Under the pieces are notes generated by a model. That model was not told the DNA's origin, did no database searches, and saw nothing but the letters and a program-made list of their open reading frames with translations. A stretch of DNA of 15,982 bases from contig CAMOIK010000027.1 of assembly GCA_946615875.1 (NCBI GenBank), forward strand, positions 1-15,982, in the 5' to 3' direction. Shown piece by piece: positions 1 through 7,332 of the stretch (position 1 is its first letter; each line of letters begins with the position of its first letter). Origin of the DNA: an uncultured Verrucomicrobiota bacterium (GTDB lineage Bacteria > Verrucomicrobiota > Kiritimatiellia > RFP12 > UBA1067). The position numbers were made by a program, and so were the translations under genes.

Positions 1-727
1 GCCACTCCTCGTAGTTGCCCTTGTAGGGATAGCAGATGCCGTGGTCGAGCTCGAGTATCCAGTCCGTCACGTCGGAGAGGAAGTAGCGGTCGTGCGTGAC
101 GACTATCAGAGTCCCCTTGAACTCCTTCAGATACGCCTCCAGCCGGAACGTGGTCTCCGCGTCCAGGTGGTTGGTGGGCTCGTCCAGCAGCAGCACGTCC
201 GGGCTGGAGAGGATCAGGCGGGCGATCGCCACGCGGCGGCGTTCGCCGCCGGAAAGCACCGACACCTTCTTCGCGCCGTCGGGGCAGCCCATGTCGGCCA
301 TGCGGCGCTCGACCAGGTTCTCCAGGTTCCAGTAGTCGTTGCGGTCGATGATCTCCTGCAGCCGCTCCATCTCGGCGGCCGCCTTGGGGTCGTCAAGCTC
401 GCAGCACAAGTCCTCGTAGCGGGCCACCATCGCCTGTGCGTCGGCCACGCCCTCCATGACGGTCTCGAGCACCGTCTTCGAGTCGTCGAGCTCCGGCTCC
501 TGCGGGAGGTAGCCGACCTTCGTCCCCTTCGCCACCTGCACGGTGCCCATGAGGTCCGTATCGAGTCCGGCGAGGATCTTGAGGAGCGACGACTTGCCGG
601 CGCCGTTCGCCCCTATCACGCCTATGTGCGCCCCGTAGAAGAACGAAAGGTTCACGTCCTTCAGGATCGTCTTGGTGCCGACCTGCTTCGTTACGTCGAT
701 CAGCGAAAACTGGTATTCGCCTGCCAT
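1..727 (-). CDS. ettA: ABC-F translation factor EttA, N-terminal part (truncated by window edge)
   Basis: Energy-dependent translational throttle protein: a cytoplasmic ABC-F ATPase without membrane segments that binds the ribosomal E site and couples the ATP/ADP state to translation. Seen: 242 codons from the ATG at 727 with a complete first ABC domain. Walker A GANGAGKSS is at residues 39-47, the Q-loop at Q76, signature LSGGE at 158-162, Walker B with DEPTNHLD at about 178-189, and the switch His at H212. The segment at about 85-145 between Q-loop and signature is where EttA carries its arm. The opening, LSFFYGAHIGVIG and GYLPQEPEL, follows E. coli EttA closely, which favours EttA over Uup or YheS. 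AGGA at 733-736 lies 5 nt before the ATG. It follows htpG by 58 bp in the same direction. The second ABC domain lies outside the window. Confidence 0.93.
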   Translation of the reverse strand, partial: MAGEYQFSLIDVTKQVGTKTILKDVNLSFFYGAHIGVIGANGAGKSSLLKILAGLDTDLMGTVQVAKGTKVGYLPQEPELDDSKTVLETVMEGVADAQAMVARYEDLCCELDDPKAAAEMERLQEIIDRNDYWNLENLVERRMADMGCPDGAKKVSVLSGGERRRVAIARLILSSPDVLLLDEPTNHLDAETTFRLEAYLKEFKGTLIVVTHDRYFLSDVTDWILELDHGICYPYKGNYEEW

Positions 728-785
728 GGTTTTCCTGCTGTTTGTGGTTTGGCCGTCCGCCCTGCGCCGCCGCCGCGGCGAAAGG

Positions 786-2675
786 CTATTTCATCATGAG
801 CGCCGACAGCAGCTTGGTGAACCTTGCGCCGTCGGTGACGGGCGAGCCCTCGGCTATAAGCGCCGAATCGTAGAGCAGCGTCACGGCGTCCTTCAGCTCG
901 TCGCCCTTCAGCGCGCTCACCTTCCTCACGAGCGGATGATCCGCGTTGAGCTCCAGCACGCGCTTCTCCTCCGGCACGTCCTGGCCCATGGCGCGCATCA
1001 TCCTCGCCATGGAGGCCGGCAGCGCCCCCTCCTTGGCGACGAGGCAGCAAGGCGAGTCCGCGAGACGCGTAGATACGCGCACGTCCTCCACGTTCGCGGA
1101 AAGCGTCTCCTTCGCCGCCGCGATGAAGTCCTTGAGCTCTTTCGCGGACTTCTCGGCGGCCTCCTTCTCGGCCTTCTTCTCCTCCTCGCTGCCGAACGAC
1201 ACGTCGCCCTTGGCGACATCGACGAACTTCTTGCCGTCGAACTCGCGCAGCGACTCGGTGAGATACTCGTCCACCGGGTCGCAGAAGAGCAGCACGTCGC
1301 AGCCGTGCTTCCTGGCCTGCTCCAGCTGCGGCGCGCGCCGCGCATCCTCCTCGCGCTCCGCCAGGAAGTAGTAGATGTCCTTCTGCGCGCTCCCCATGTC
1401 CTTCACGTAGTCCTCCAGGAACATCTTCCTGCCGGCGTCGGAGCGCGCCGTGGGATACTTGAGGAGCTTCTTGATGCGGTCGGCGTTGGAGTAGTCGGTG
1501 TGGACGCCCTCCTTGAGTATGGAGCCGAACGCCCCCCAGAACTCGTCGTATCGCTTCGCGTCCTTCTTCAGCGTTTCGAGCGTGGAGAGGATCTTGGACG
1601 TGACGGCGGACTTTATCTTCGCGATGACCGCGTCGTCCTGGAGCATTTCGCGGCTGACGTTGAGCGGCAGGTCGGAGGAATCCACGACGCCCTTGACGAA
1701 CCTGAGATACTGCGGCAGGAGCATCTCGATGTCGTCGCCGATGAATACGTTGCGCACGTAGAGGGAGAGGCCGCGCTTCTGCTGCGGCATGAAGAGCTCC
1801 ATCGTGGCCTTCTTGGGAATGAAGAGCAGGGCCTTGAACTCCACCTGCCCCTCGCCGGAGAACGGGATGGTCTCGAACGGTCCCTCCCAGTCGTGCGTGA
1901 GGTGCTTGTAGAACTCGTCGTACTCCTCCTGCTTCACGTCTTTCTTCGCGCGCTTCCACAGCGCGACCATGGTGTTGAGCGGCTTGGACTCGCGCTCGAG
2001 CCGCCACTTCCTGTCGTCCTCCTTCTCGTCGGCGGGCACGTCCACCTGGCGGAACTTGATCGGGTAGGCGATGAAGTCCGAATACTTCTTTACCAGGTCG
2101 GCGACGCGCCAGTAGTCGAGATACTCCGCCTGGTCGTCTCGCAGATGAAGCATTATCGACGTGCCGAAGCCGTCGCGCTGCGAGTCGCCGATCGTGTAGG
2201 AGCCGCCCATGTCGCTTTCCCACTGGAACGCGGAATCCGTGCCGCGCTTCTTCGAGACCACGCGCACCTTGTCCGCCACCATGAAGGCCGCGTAGAAACC
2301 CACGCCGAACTGCCCTATGAGCTCGGGCAGCGCGTCGCCGCCCTTCTCCTTCAGCGCCTGCCGGAACGCCTTGGTCCCGCTCGACGCGATCGTTCCCAGG
2401 TTCTTCTCGAGTTCTTCGGCGTCCATGCCGATGCCGTTGTCGGAGACCATCAGGGTCTTCGCCGTCTTGTCCACGGCGATTTCGATGCCCCATTCCGGGC
2501 TGTCCGCCACGATTTCCTTCTGCGTCAGGCCGAGGTACTTTGCGCGGTCGATGGCGTCTGAGGCGTTGGATACGAGCTCGCGGAGGAATATCTCCTTCTT
2601 CGAGTAGAGCGAATTGACCACGAGGTCAAGCATTTCGGCGATTTCCGCCTTGAACGTGTTAGTCTTGGTTTCCAT
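786..2675 (-). CDS. htpG: Molecular chaperone HtpG (Hsp90)
   Basis: Cytoplasmic ATP-dependent Hsp90 chaperone that remodels client proteins with DnaK. The 629 residues match the usual bacterial HtpG length. The N-terminal GHKL ATPase shows ELVSNASDA with catalytic Glu33 and Asn37, VSDNGIGM with nucleotide-binding Asp79, the lid region GTIASSGTKAF at 94-104, and the glycine motif GQFGVGFYAAF at 121-131. The middle client/ATPase-stimulating domain and the C-terminal dimerisation domain (around MARMMRAMGQDVPEEKRVLEL) are both intact. The 48-bp gap to the upstream ATPase gene holds no recognisable Shine-Dalgarno. The leader is A/C-rich (CAAACCACACAAACCTCTT directly before the ATG), so initiation may be SD-independent. 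It sits where an FtsX-like permease would be expected after the efflux ATPase, which may only reflect read-through clustering. Confidence 0.97.
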   Translation of the reverse strand: METKTNTFKAEIAEMLDLVVNSLYSKKEIFLRELVSNASDAIDRAKYLGLTQKEIVADSPEWGIEIAVDKTAKTLMVSDNGIGMDAEELEKNLGTIASSGTKAFRQALKEKGGDALPELIGQFGVGFYAAFMVADKVRVVSKKRGTDSAFQWESDMGGSYTIGDSQRDGFGTSIMLHLRDDQAEYLDYWRVADLVKKYSDFIAYPIKFRQVDVPADEKEDDRKWRLERESKPLNTMVALWKRAKKDVKQEEYDEFYKHLTHDWEGPFETIPFSGEGQVEFKALLFIPKKATMELFMPQQKRGLSLYVRNVFIGDDIEMLLPQYLRFVKGVVDSSDLPLNVSREMLQDDAVIAKIKSAVTSKILSTLETLKKDAKRYDEFWGAFGSILKEGVHTDYSNADRIKKLLKYPTARSDAGRKMFLEDYVKDMGSAQKDIYYFLAEREEDARRAPQLEQARKHGCDVLLFCDPVDEYLTESLREFDGKKFVDVAKGDVSFGSEEEKKAEKEAAEKSAKELKDFIAAAKETLSANVEDVRVSTRLADSPCCLVAKEGALPASMARMMRAMGQDVPEEKRVLELNADHPLVRKVSALKGDELKDAVTLLYDSALIAEGSPVTDGARFTKLLSALMMK

Positions 2676-2723
2676 AAGAGGTTTGTGTGGTTTGAGAGGT
2701 TCGCGGGGGGCGCGGGAGACGGG

Positions 2724-3467
2724 CTACGCCAGCGCCTCCTTGACGAGGCGGGATACTTCGTCGGTCGTTTTGCGTCCGCCTTCGCCGCGGTCGTCGCGCA
2801 TCACGCGGCCGTCGCGCATCACGATGTGTCGGCCGGCATACGCTGCTATGTCGTCCTCGTGCGTCACCATTACTATGGTGATGCCCTCGCGCGAGAGCTC
2901 GGTGAAGAGGTTCATTATCTCAATGGAGCTCTTCGTGTCGAGGTTGCCCGTCGGCTCGTCGGCGAACACCACCGGGGGATTGTTCATCAGGGCGCGCGCG
3001 ATGGCGACGCGCTGCTGCTGTCCGCCGGAAAGCTGCGCGGGCGTGTGGGAATGGCGGCCGCCAAGGCCGACGCGCTTCAGGAGCATCAGTGCGCGCTTGC
3101 GGCGTTCGCGCGACGAGAGCCTCCCCATGTAGAGGTCGGGCAGCTCCACGTTCTCCAGCGCGCTCGTGCGCGGCAGCAGGTTGAAGTTCTGGAAGACGAA
3201 GCCGAGCTTGCGGTTGCGGATGCGGGCGAGTTCTGCGGCGGAGCGCGCGGACACCTCCGTGCCGTCCAGCAGATACGAGCCTCTTGTCGGCACGTCCAGG
3301 CAGCCGAGAATGTTGAGCATCGTCGATTTCCCGGAGCCGGAAGAGCCCATTATCGCCACGAACTCCCCGTAATCGACCGTCAGCGACACGCCGTCCAGCG
3401 CGTGGACAGGCTCGTCGCCCAGCGAATAGATCTTGTACATGTCGCGTATTTCAATGAGATGCGCCAT
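2724..3467 (-). CDS. MacB/LolD-type ABC transporter ATP-binding protein
   Basis: Stand-alone 247-residue ATPase of the MacB/LolD/FtsE family. It would power an FtsX-like permease to move substrates, lipoproteins or peptides through the adjacent adaptor and outer-membrane factor. Seen: Walker A GSSGSGKS at 41-48, Q-loop Gln93 in VFQNFNLLPR, signature LSGGQ at 146-150, Walker B VVFADE at 166-171 followed by PTGNLD, and the switch His203. The LLPR and PTGNLDT wording is typical of the macrolide/lipoprotein exporter subfamily. The ATG at 3467 is chosen because GGAGG lies 5 nt upstream; a GTG two codons earlier (3473) would almost touch that site. It follows the MacA-like gene by 45 bp. The protein stops after the ATPase domain, so it is not a fused MacB, and no permease gene lies next to it. 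Confidence 0.93.
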   Translation of the reverse strand: MAHLIEIRDMYKIYSLGDEPVHALDGVSLTVDYGEFVAIMGSSGSGKSTMLNILGCLDVPTRGSYLLDGTEVSARSAAELARIRNRKLGFVFQNFNLLPRTSALENVELPDLYMGRLSSRERRKRALMLLKRVGLGGRHSHTPAQLSGGQQQRVAIARALMNNPPVVFADEPTGNLDTKSSIEIMNLFTELSREGITIVMVTHEDDIAAYAGRHIVMRDGRVMRDDRGEGGRKTTDEVSRLVKEALA

Positions 3468-3512
3468 GGTCACCTCCGGTGCTCTATCTCTTCGCGCGAT
3501 ATGCCCGCCGCT

Positions 3513-4823
3513 TCACTTCTGCGCGGTCGGCGAAGCCGCCGACGCGGATTTAGGCTCGGGCGCGGTGCCCTTGTTCTTGCCGCGCGAGGGGAACTTCGGG
3601 CGGAACGGGTTGGTCTTGTCGTCCTGCTGCGCGAGCGTGGTGGCGGTGTGGTAGCCGACCACCGCCTCGCGGCCGACGAGCGCGTCGGCGCCCTCCGCGA
3701 CGATCTGCGTGAAAGAGTCGTCGCTCACGCCCTCGGAGACGAGGACGGGCTCAATACCGCCGTCTGGCGTGACGAGCCAGAGTTTGCGCCCCCTCGGCAC
3801 CTCGCCGACCTTGTCGAGGTCTTCCTTGCGCGGGCGGAAGCGGAAGGCGGCGGCGGCCACCACGGGCACGTCCTCGGCGCGCGCCGTCTCGATGGAGAGC
3901 GTGGCCGTCATGCCAGGGAAGAGCATTTCGTCCGGGTTCTCGGCCTCGATGATGACCGGGAACGTGACGACGTTGTTCGTGGTGGTGGCGGCGCGGCGTA
4001 TCTGGATGACCTTGCCGGTGAACTTGCGGCGGTAGGCGTCGGCCGTGAAGGACACGTCCTGGCCCACTTTGACGTTGCCGACGTCTGCCTCCGGGATCGT
4101 GGCCTCGACCCAAATGACGGAAAGGTCCTCCGCGATGGTGAGCACCGGCACGGCGTTCATGGAGGAGACCACGGTCTCGCCCTCTTCGACCTTGCGGTCT
4201 ATGACGATGCCGTTGACGGGCGAGACGATGGTGCAGTATTCGAGGTTCGCCCTGGCCTGCGACACGTCGGCCTCGCACTGCTCCACGGACGCCTTGGCGC
4301 TCTTCAGCGAAGCCTGCGCGGAATCGAGGCTGGCCCTGGCCTTGGAGAGCGCCTCTTCGGCGGAGTCGAGGTCCGCCACCGGGGCGAGGTTCTTTTCGGC
4401 GAGGGCCTTCTTGCGCGCGTATGTCTTCTCGGCGAGTTCCAGTTCGGCCTGGCGGCTGCGCACGGCGGCCTCGCTGACCTCCACGTTCGCCTGGTTCACG
4501 TGGAGCCTGGCGACGGCGCTCTTGTGGTTGGCCTCATAGACGAGCGGGTCGATGAGGGCCACGACCTGTCCGTTGGTTACGACGGAGTTGTAATCGACGA
4601 AGAGCTTGACCAGCCTCCCGTTGACCTGCGCGCCGACCGGGATGCCGGAGGGGGAGTTGCGCGGCGTCACGGTGCCCGTGGCCTCGACGGTCCTGACCAC
4701 CGAGCCTTTCTCCACCGGCGCGGTCCTGAAAACCGGCGCGGTCTTTCGCGAGGCGAGCGGCATGGAGTCGCCGCAACCTGCGGCGAGCAACGCCAGCGCC
4801 GCAAAACCCAGCATCTTCTTCAT
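3513..4823 (-). CDS. MacA-type efflux periplasmic adaptor, lipoprotein (HlyD/RND adaptor family)
   Basis: Periplasmic membrane-fusion protein bridging an inner-membrane transporter to a TolC-type duct. The 436 residues start with a lipoprotein signal, lipobox LAAGC with Cys17, so it is probably anchored by lipid rather than a helix. The biotinyl-lipoyl-like halves lie at about 58-100 (VGAQVNGRLVKLFVDYNSVVTNGQVVALID) and 197-230 (IVSPVNGIVIDRKVEEGETV). They flank an Ala/Glu/Lys-rich alpha-helical hairpin at about 100-195. Beta-barrel and membrane-proximal domains follow, and the tail is a Lys/Pro/Ala-rich low-complexity stretch. The start at 4823 is fixed by an ATGA overlap with the stop of the upstream TolC-like gene, implying translational coupling. 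MacA is preferred over AcrA because the ATPase next door is MacB-like. Confidence 0.9.
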   Translation of the reverse strand: MKKMLGFAALALLAAGCGDSMPLASRKTAPVFRTAPVEKGSVVRTVEATGTVTPRNSPSGIPVGAQVNGRLVKLFVDYNSVVTNGQVVALIDPLVYEANHKSAVARLHVNQANVEVSEAAVRSRQAELELAEKTYARKKALAEKNLAPVADLDSAEEALSKARASLDSAQASLKSAKASVEQCEADVSQARANLEYCTIVSPVNGIVIDRKVEEGETVVSSMNAVPVLTIAEDLSVIWVEATIPEADVGNVKVGQDVSFTADAYRRKFTGKVIQIRRAATTTNNVVTFPVIIEAENPDEMLFPGMTATLSIETARAEDVPVVAAAAFRFRPRKEDLDKVGEVPRGRKLWLVTPDGGIEPVLVSEGVSDDSFTQIVAEGADALVGREAVVGYHTATTLAQQDDKTNPFRPKFPSRGKNKGTAPEPKSASAASPTAQK

Positions 4824-6280
4824 TTCTTCGCATCCTCCCATTCTTCGGCATTCACGACCTTCTCGTCATAGACCGGCCACACGCCAGAGAGCGCGAAGAG
4901 CTTCGCCTCGGCGATCTGCCCCCTGTAGAAGGCCTTTTCGCGGTTTGCGAGAGCCGCGGAGTAGTCGGCCACGGCGTCGGTGAACTCCACGCGCGAGGCG
5001 TCGCCCACCAGGAACTGCTCCCGCACCGTGTCGAGGTTCTCTTTCGCGCTCTGCACGCTCGCCTTGGCCGTGGCCAGCGCCTCGCGGGCGTTGTCGCGCT
5101 CCTCGGTGGCCAGCTCCAGTTCCAGCGAAAGCGAAAGTTCCGCGGCGTCCACCTCCGCGGCGGCCACGTCCATCGCGACGACGGCGCGGTCGATGGCGGC
5201 GGTGTTCCTGAAGCCTGAGAAGAGGCTCTGCGCCGCGTTGAAGCCCCACCGCCAATACCACAGCGGGTCGTTCCAGTTCAGGGAAAAGGAGGCGGAGACG
5301 CTGGGCATGAGGTCGGCAATGGCCACATCGACCGCATAGGTTGCCGCGCGGAGCCTGGCCCTGGCCGCCTGCACGGCCGGCGCGTTGGTGCGCGCGAAGG
5401 CGAAGATTTCCGTGGAAGCCGCGTCGGTCGGCCCGAACGCCTGTAGATAGCCGTTCATGTTGGCCTCGCCGAACTCCAGAGAACGTCCCCAGTCGGCCTC
5501 CAGGCCCAGCGCGGCGGCCAGCCCGGCGCCGGCGTTCACGTAGCTGTTGGAGGCGGACACGACCGCCTCGCGCGCCTCTGCCAGGTCTAGGCGCGCGCGC
5601 AGCACGTCCAGCTTCTGCGCCTCGCCGGCGTTCAGGCGCTCCTGCGACTGCAGCAGATGCTCCATGCGCATCTGCGCGTTGGTGAACGCGACATCCAGGA
5701 GGGCGGCGGTCTGCAACCGCTCGAAATACGCGCCGGCCACCTCCTCGAAGATCGCGTAGCCGGTCTTGACAAGCTCCAGTTCTGCGGCGACGAGCCGCTC
5801 GGCCTGTGCGCGGAGGCTGGCGTCGTTGCGCCCGAAGTCCCACAGCAGCACGTCGATGGAAAGAGCGCCCGACGCATTGCCGTAGGTGTGCGATCCGAGG
5901 TCGTCGTGGTGCTTGGACTTGCTCTGCTCGCTGTGCCCCGCCGATACGTCGGCGTCGATCGCGTTCCAGGGCGTCATGCTGGCCAGCGGCGCGTTCGCGG
6001 CGATTTCCTTCATCGCCAGGCGGGCGTCCTTGACGGCGAGCCTGGCGGTGGCCATGCTCGGGCGGTTGCCCAGCGCGAAGCCGACCATCTCCTCCAGCGA
6101 CGCGCCGACGTCCGGCAGGGGCTTTTCCGCGACTTGCCCCGCGGCGCGCGCCTCCACGCCGCTCTTCGCCTCCTCCGCCTCGCGTATGGTTTCGCAGCCG
6201 GAGAAGGCGAGGAACGCGGCGCCGACCGCCAGGCCGCGGGCCGACAACCGCCTTGCGCCGTCAAGCATCCTCTTTGCCAT
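4820..6280 (-). CDS. TolC/OprM-family outer-membrane efflux lipoprotein
   Basis: Outer-membrane factor forming the exit duct of a tripartite efflux or secretion system. The 486 residues fit the OEP family. The N-terminus is a lipoprotein signal with lipobox AFSGC and Cys29, as in OprM/NodT-type factors rather than E. coli TolC. The body shows the two OEP repeats, each with long Ala/Glu/Leu-rich helices (for example LDLAEAREAVVSASNSYVNAG and the later ATAKASVQSAKENLDTVREQF) and the family phrase LFSGFRNTAAIDRA in the second half. The ATG at 6280 is preferred: AGGAG lies about 4 nt upstream and it places the hydrophobic signal near the N-terminus. An in-frame ATG four codons earlier is possible. 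The stop overlaps the MacA-like start. The reading frame stays open much further upstream, but that stretch is antisense or out of frame with the rubredoxin genes. Confidence 0.9.
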   Translation of the reverse strand: MAKRMLDGARRLSARGLAVGAAFLAFSGCETIREAEEAKSGVEARAAGQVAEKPLPDVGASLEEMVGFALGNRPSMATARLAVKDARLAMKEIAANAPLASMTPWNAIDADVSAGHSEQSKSKHHDDLGSHTYGNASGALSIDVLLWDFGRNDASLRAQAERLVAAELELVKTGYAIFEEVAGAYFERLQTAALLDVAFTNAQMRMEHLLQSQERLNAGEAQKLDVLRARLDLAEAREAVVSASNSYVNAGAGLAAALGLEADWGRSLEFGEANMNGYLQAFGPTDAASTEIFAFARTNAPAVQAARARLRAATYAVDVAIADLMPSVSASFSLNWNDPLWYWRWGFNAAQSLFSGFRNTAAIDRAVVAMDVAAAEVDAAELSLSLELELATEERDNAREALATAKASVQSAKENLDTVREQFLVGDASRVEFTDAVADYSAALANREKAFYRGQIAEAKLFALSGVWPVYDEKVVNAEEWEDAKK

Positions 6281-6351
6281 TTCGCTCCTCATCCATCCCC
6301 TTTCTTCTTTTCCCCGCATCCCGTCGCGCGTCTCCGGCGCTGCGCCATCCG

Positions 6352-6999
6352 TCAGCCCTGCATTTTCTCGAAGTCGCTCTTCGGGTGCTTGCACCACGGG
6401 CACAGCCAGTCCGCGGGCAGATCCTCGAACGCCACGCCGTCGTTCTCGGCGGGGTCGTAAACGTATCCGCAAATCTTGCACACCCATTTCGCGGGGGCGC
6501 CGGGCGCCGTCGGCGCGGACGCCTTCGGCTTCGGTTTCACGTTCGCGTGGTAGTAGGCGTAGGACATCGCCGGCGCGTCGGAGAGGGTCTTTGCGGCTGT
6601 CACCGCGCAGGTGAAGAGCCCGTGCGTGCCGAGGTCGCGGTAATCCTCGATGCGCAGCTCGAACACCGCGCAGCAGTGCTCTTTGAGCACGGGCAGGCCG
6701 TTTTCGCCGCGCCCGAAGCCAATCCCTGCGAACTTGTCGCGCGTGCGCCCCGACTGGAAGCCGAAGCGCTCGAAGAGCGCGAACGGCGCCGACTCCGCCA
6801 GCGCGCAGACGTTCATCACGCCCGTGGCCAGCAGCGTGGAATGCGTGAAGTTGGCCTTGTTTATGGCGACGACCATGCGCGGCGGGTCCGCGGTGACCTG
6901 CATGACCGCATTGCAGATCATGCCGTTGTCGCGCCCGTCGCGGCTGCTCGTGACCACGTAAAGGCCGTAGCCTATCTTGAAATATGCAGTAGGATCCAT
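6352..6999 (-). CDS. Flavin reductase-rubredoxin fusion (high-molecular-weight rubredoxin type)
   Basis: Two-domain redox protein like Hrb of acetogens. An FMN-binding flavin-reductase-like domain (about 1-150) passes electrons to a C-terminal rubredoxin (about 170-215), which in known cases reduces flavodiiron proteins that remove O2 or NO. Seen: the flavin-reductase fold opening YFKIGYGLYVVTS and later ADPPRMVVAINKANFTH, then a Lys/Pro/Ala linker at 154-170. The rubredoxin has a complete iron ligand set: Cys174 and Cys177 in CKICGY, Cys200 and Cys203 in CPWC. The ATG at 6999 is preceded by an AGGAGAGGTG run. It lies 45 bp after the separate rubredoxin gene and 71 bp before the TolC-like gene. 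No flavodiiron partner lies in the window, so the final acceptor is unknown. Confidence 0.9.
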   Translation of the reverse strand: MDPTAYFKIGYGLYVVTSSRDGRDNGMICNAVMQVTADPPRMVVAINKANFTHSTLLATGVMNVCALAESAPFALFERFGFQSGRTRDKFAGIGFGRGENGLPVLKEHCCAVFELRIEDYRDLGTHGLFTCAVTAAKTLSDAPAMSYAYYHANVKPKPKASAPTAPGAPAKWVCKICGYVYDPAENDGVAFEDLPADWLCPWCKHPKSDFEKMQG

Positions 7000-7044
7000 C
7001 TCTACACCTCTCCTCTCTTGTTTGCCGGACGCGCCGGCGGTCTT

Positions 7045-7179
7045 CTACGCAGGCTGGAACTCGCTCTTGCCGACTCCGCACAGCGGGCAGGTCCAGTCGT
7101 CGGGGAGATCGGCGAACTCGACTCCGTTGTTCTCTGCGGGATCATAGACGTATCCGCACACCTTGCATGCGTATTTCAT
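7045..7179 (-). CDS. Rubredoxin (44 aa)
   Basis: Small cytoplasmic iron-sulfur-free electron carrier with one iron held by four cysteines. The 44 codons encode CKVCGY (Cys5, Cys8), the usual YDPAENNGVEFADLPDDW core, and CPLCG (Cys31, Cys34), then stop at TAG. The length is slightly under the common 52-54 residues, but the fold core is complete. AGAGGAAG lies just upstream of the ATG at 7179, a clear ribosome site within an A/C-rich leader. It is close kin to the C-terminal domain of the next gene: CGYVYDPAEN is shared. A domain duplication between the two is plausible. It probably feeds, or is fed by, the flavin-reductase fusion encoded 45 bp downstream. Confidence 0.96.
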   Translation of the reverse strand: MKYACKVCGYVYDPAENNGVEFADLPDDWTCPLCGVGKSEFQPA

Positions 7180-7227
7180 TGTTTCTTCCTCTTGGTTTGG
7201 TTTGTCGTCGTTTGTTTTCCCCTCTTC

Positions 7228-7253
7228 GCCGCAGCGCCGTCCGGCGAGGCGGC
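7228..7253. other. GC-rich hairpin upstream of the rubredoxin gene
   Basis: Inverted repeat with arms GCCGCAGCGCCG and CGGCGAGGCGGC around a 2-nt loop, 10 of 12 pairs matching. It lies in the 143-bp gap between the OB-fold gene and rubredoxin. No T-run follows on either strand, so it is not a convincing intrinsic terminator. It could structure the rubredoxin 5' leader or end the upstream transcript by another means. The rest of the gap contains an A/C-rich leader but no -10 box I can recognise. Confidence 0.4.
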
Positions 7254-7320
7254 ATCCGAGGGCCTAAAGCGTGAAATCGAGCATCTTCCGGCGGGCGCCG
7301 CCGCCTCCCTTTCCTTTTCT

Positions 7321-7332
7321 CCTTAATTAAGG
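7321..7332. repeat. 12-bp perfect palindrome CCTTAATTAAGG
   Basis: A perfect 12-bp palindrome spanning the TAA stop of the minus-strand OB-fold gene. The AT-only core TTAATTAA is uncommon in DNA this GC-rich. It is too short to be a terminator stem. It may be chance or a protein-binding site. Confidence 0.3.

Noticed and set aside
672..2561. Long open plus-strand frame of 629 codons opposite htpG
   Set aside because: It is antisense to an intact htpG with all Hsp90 motifs. Its product is Leu/Arg/His-rich with no recognisable motif, as expected from the reverse of high-GC coding DNA.
3468..3473. GTG start for the ABC ATPase at 3473
   Set aside because: GGAGG directly abuts this GTG but is ideally spaced (5 nt) for the ATG at 3467.
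2685..4871. 728-codon plus-strand frame across the ATPase and adaptor genes
   Set aside because: Antisense to two well-supported genes and spanning their intergenic gap; composition typical of a shadow frame.
6281..7081. N-terminal extension of the TolC-like protein up to 7081
   Set aside because: The extra residues are an out-of-frame reading of the rubredoxin genes, and a lipoprotein signal begins at 6280.
7228..7253. Intrinsic terminator between the OB-fold gene and rubredoxin
   Set aside because: The stem is good but no T-run follows on either strand, so it is reported only as a hairpin.
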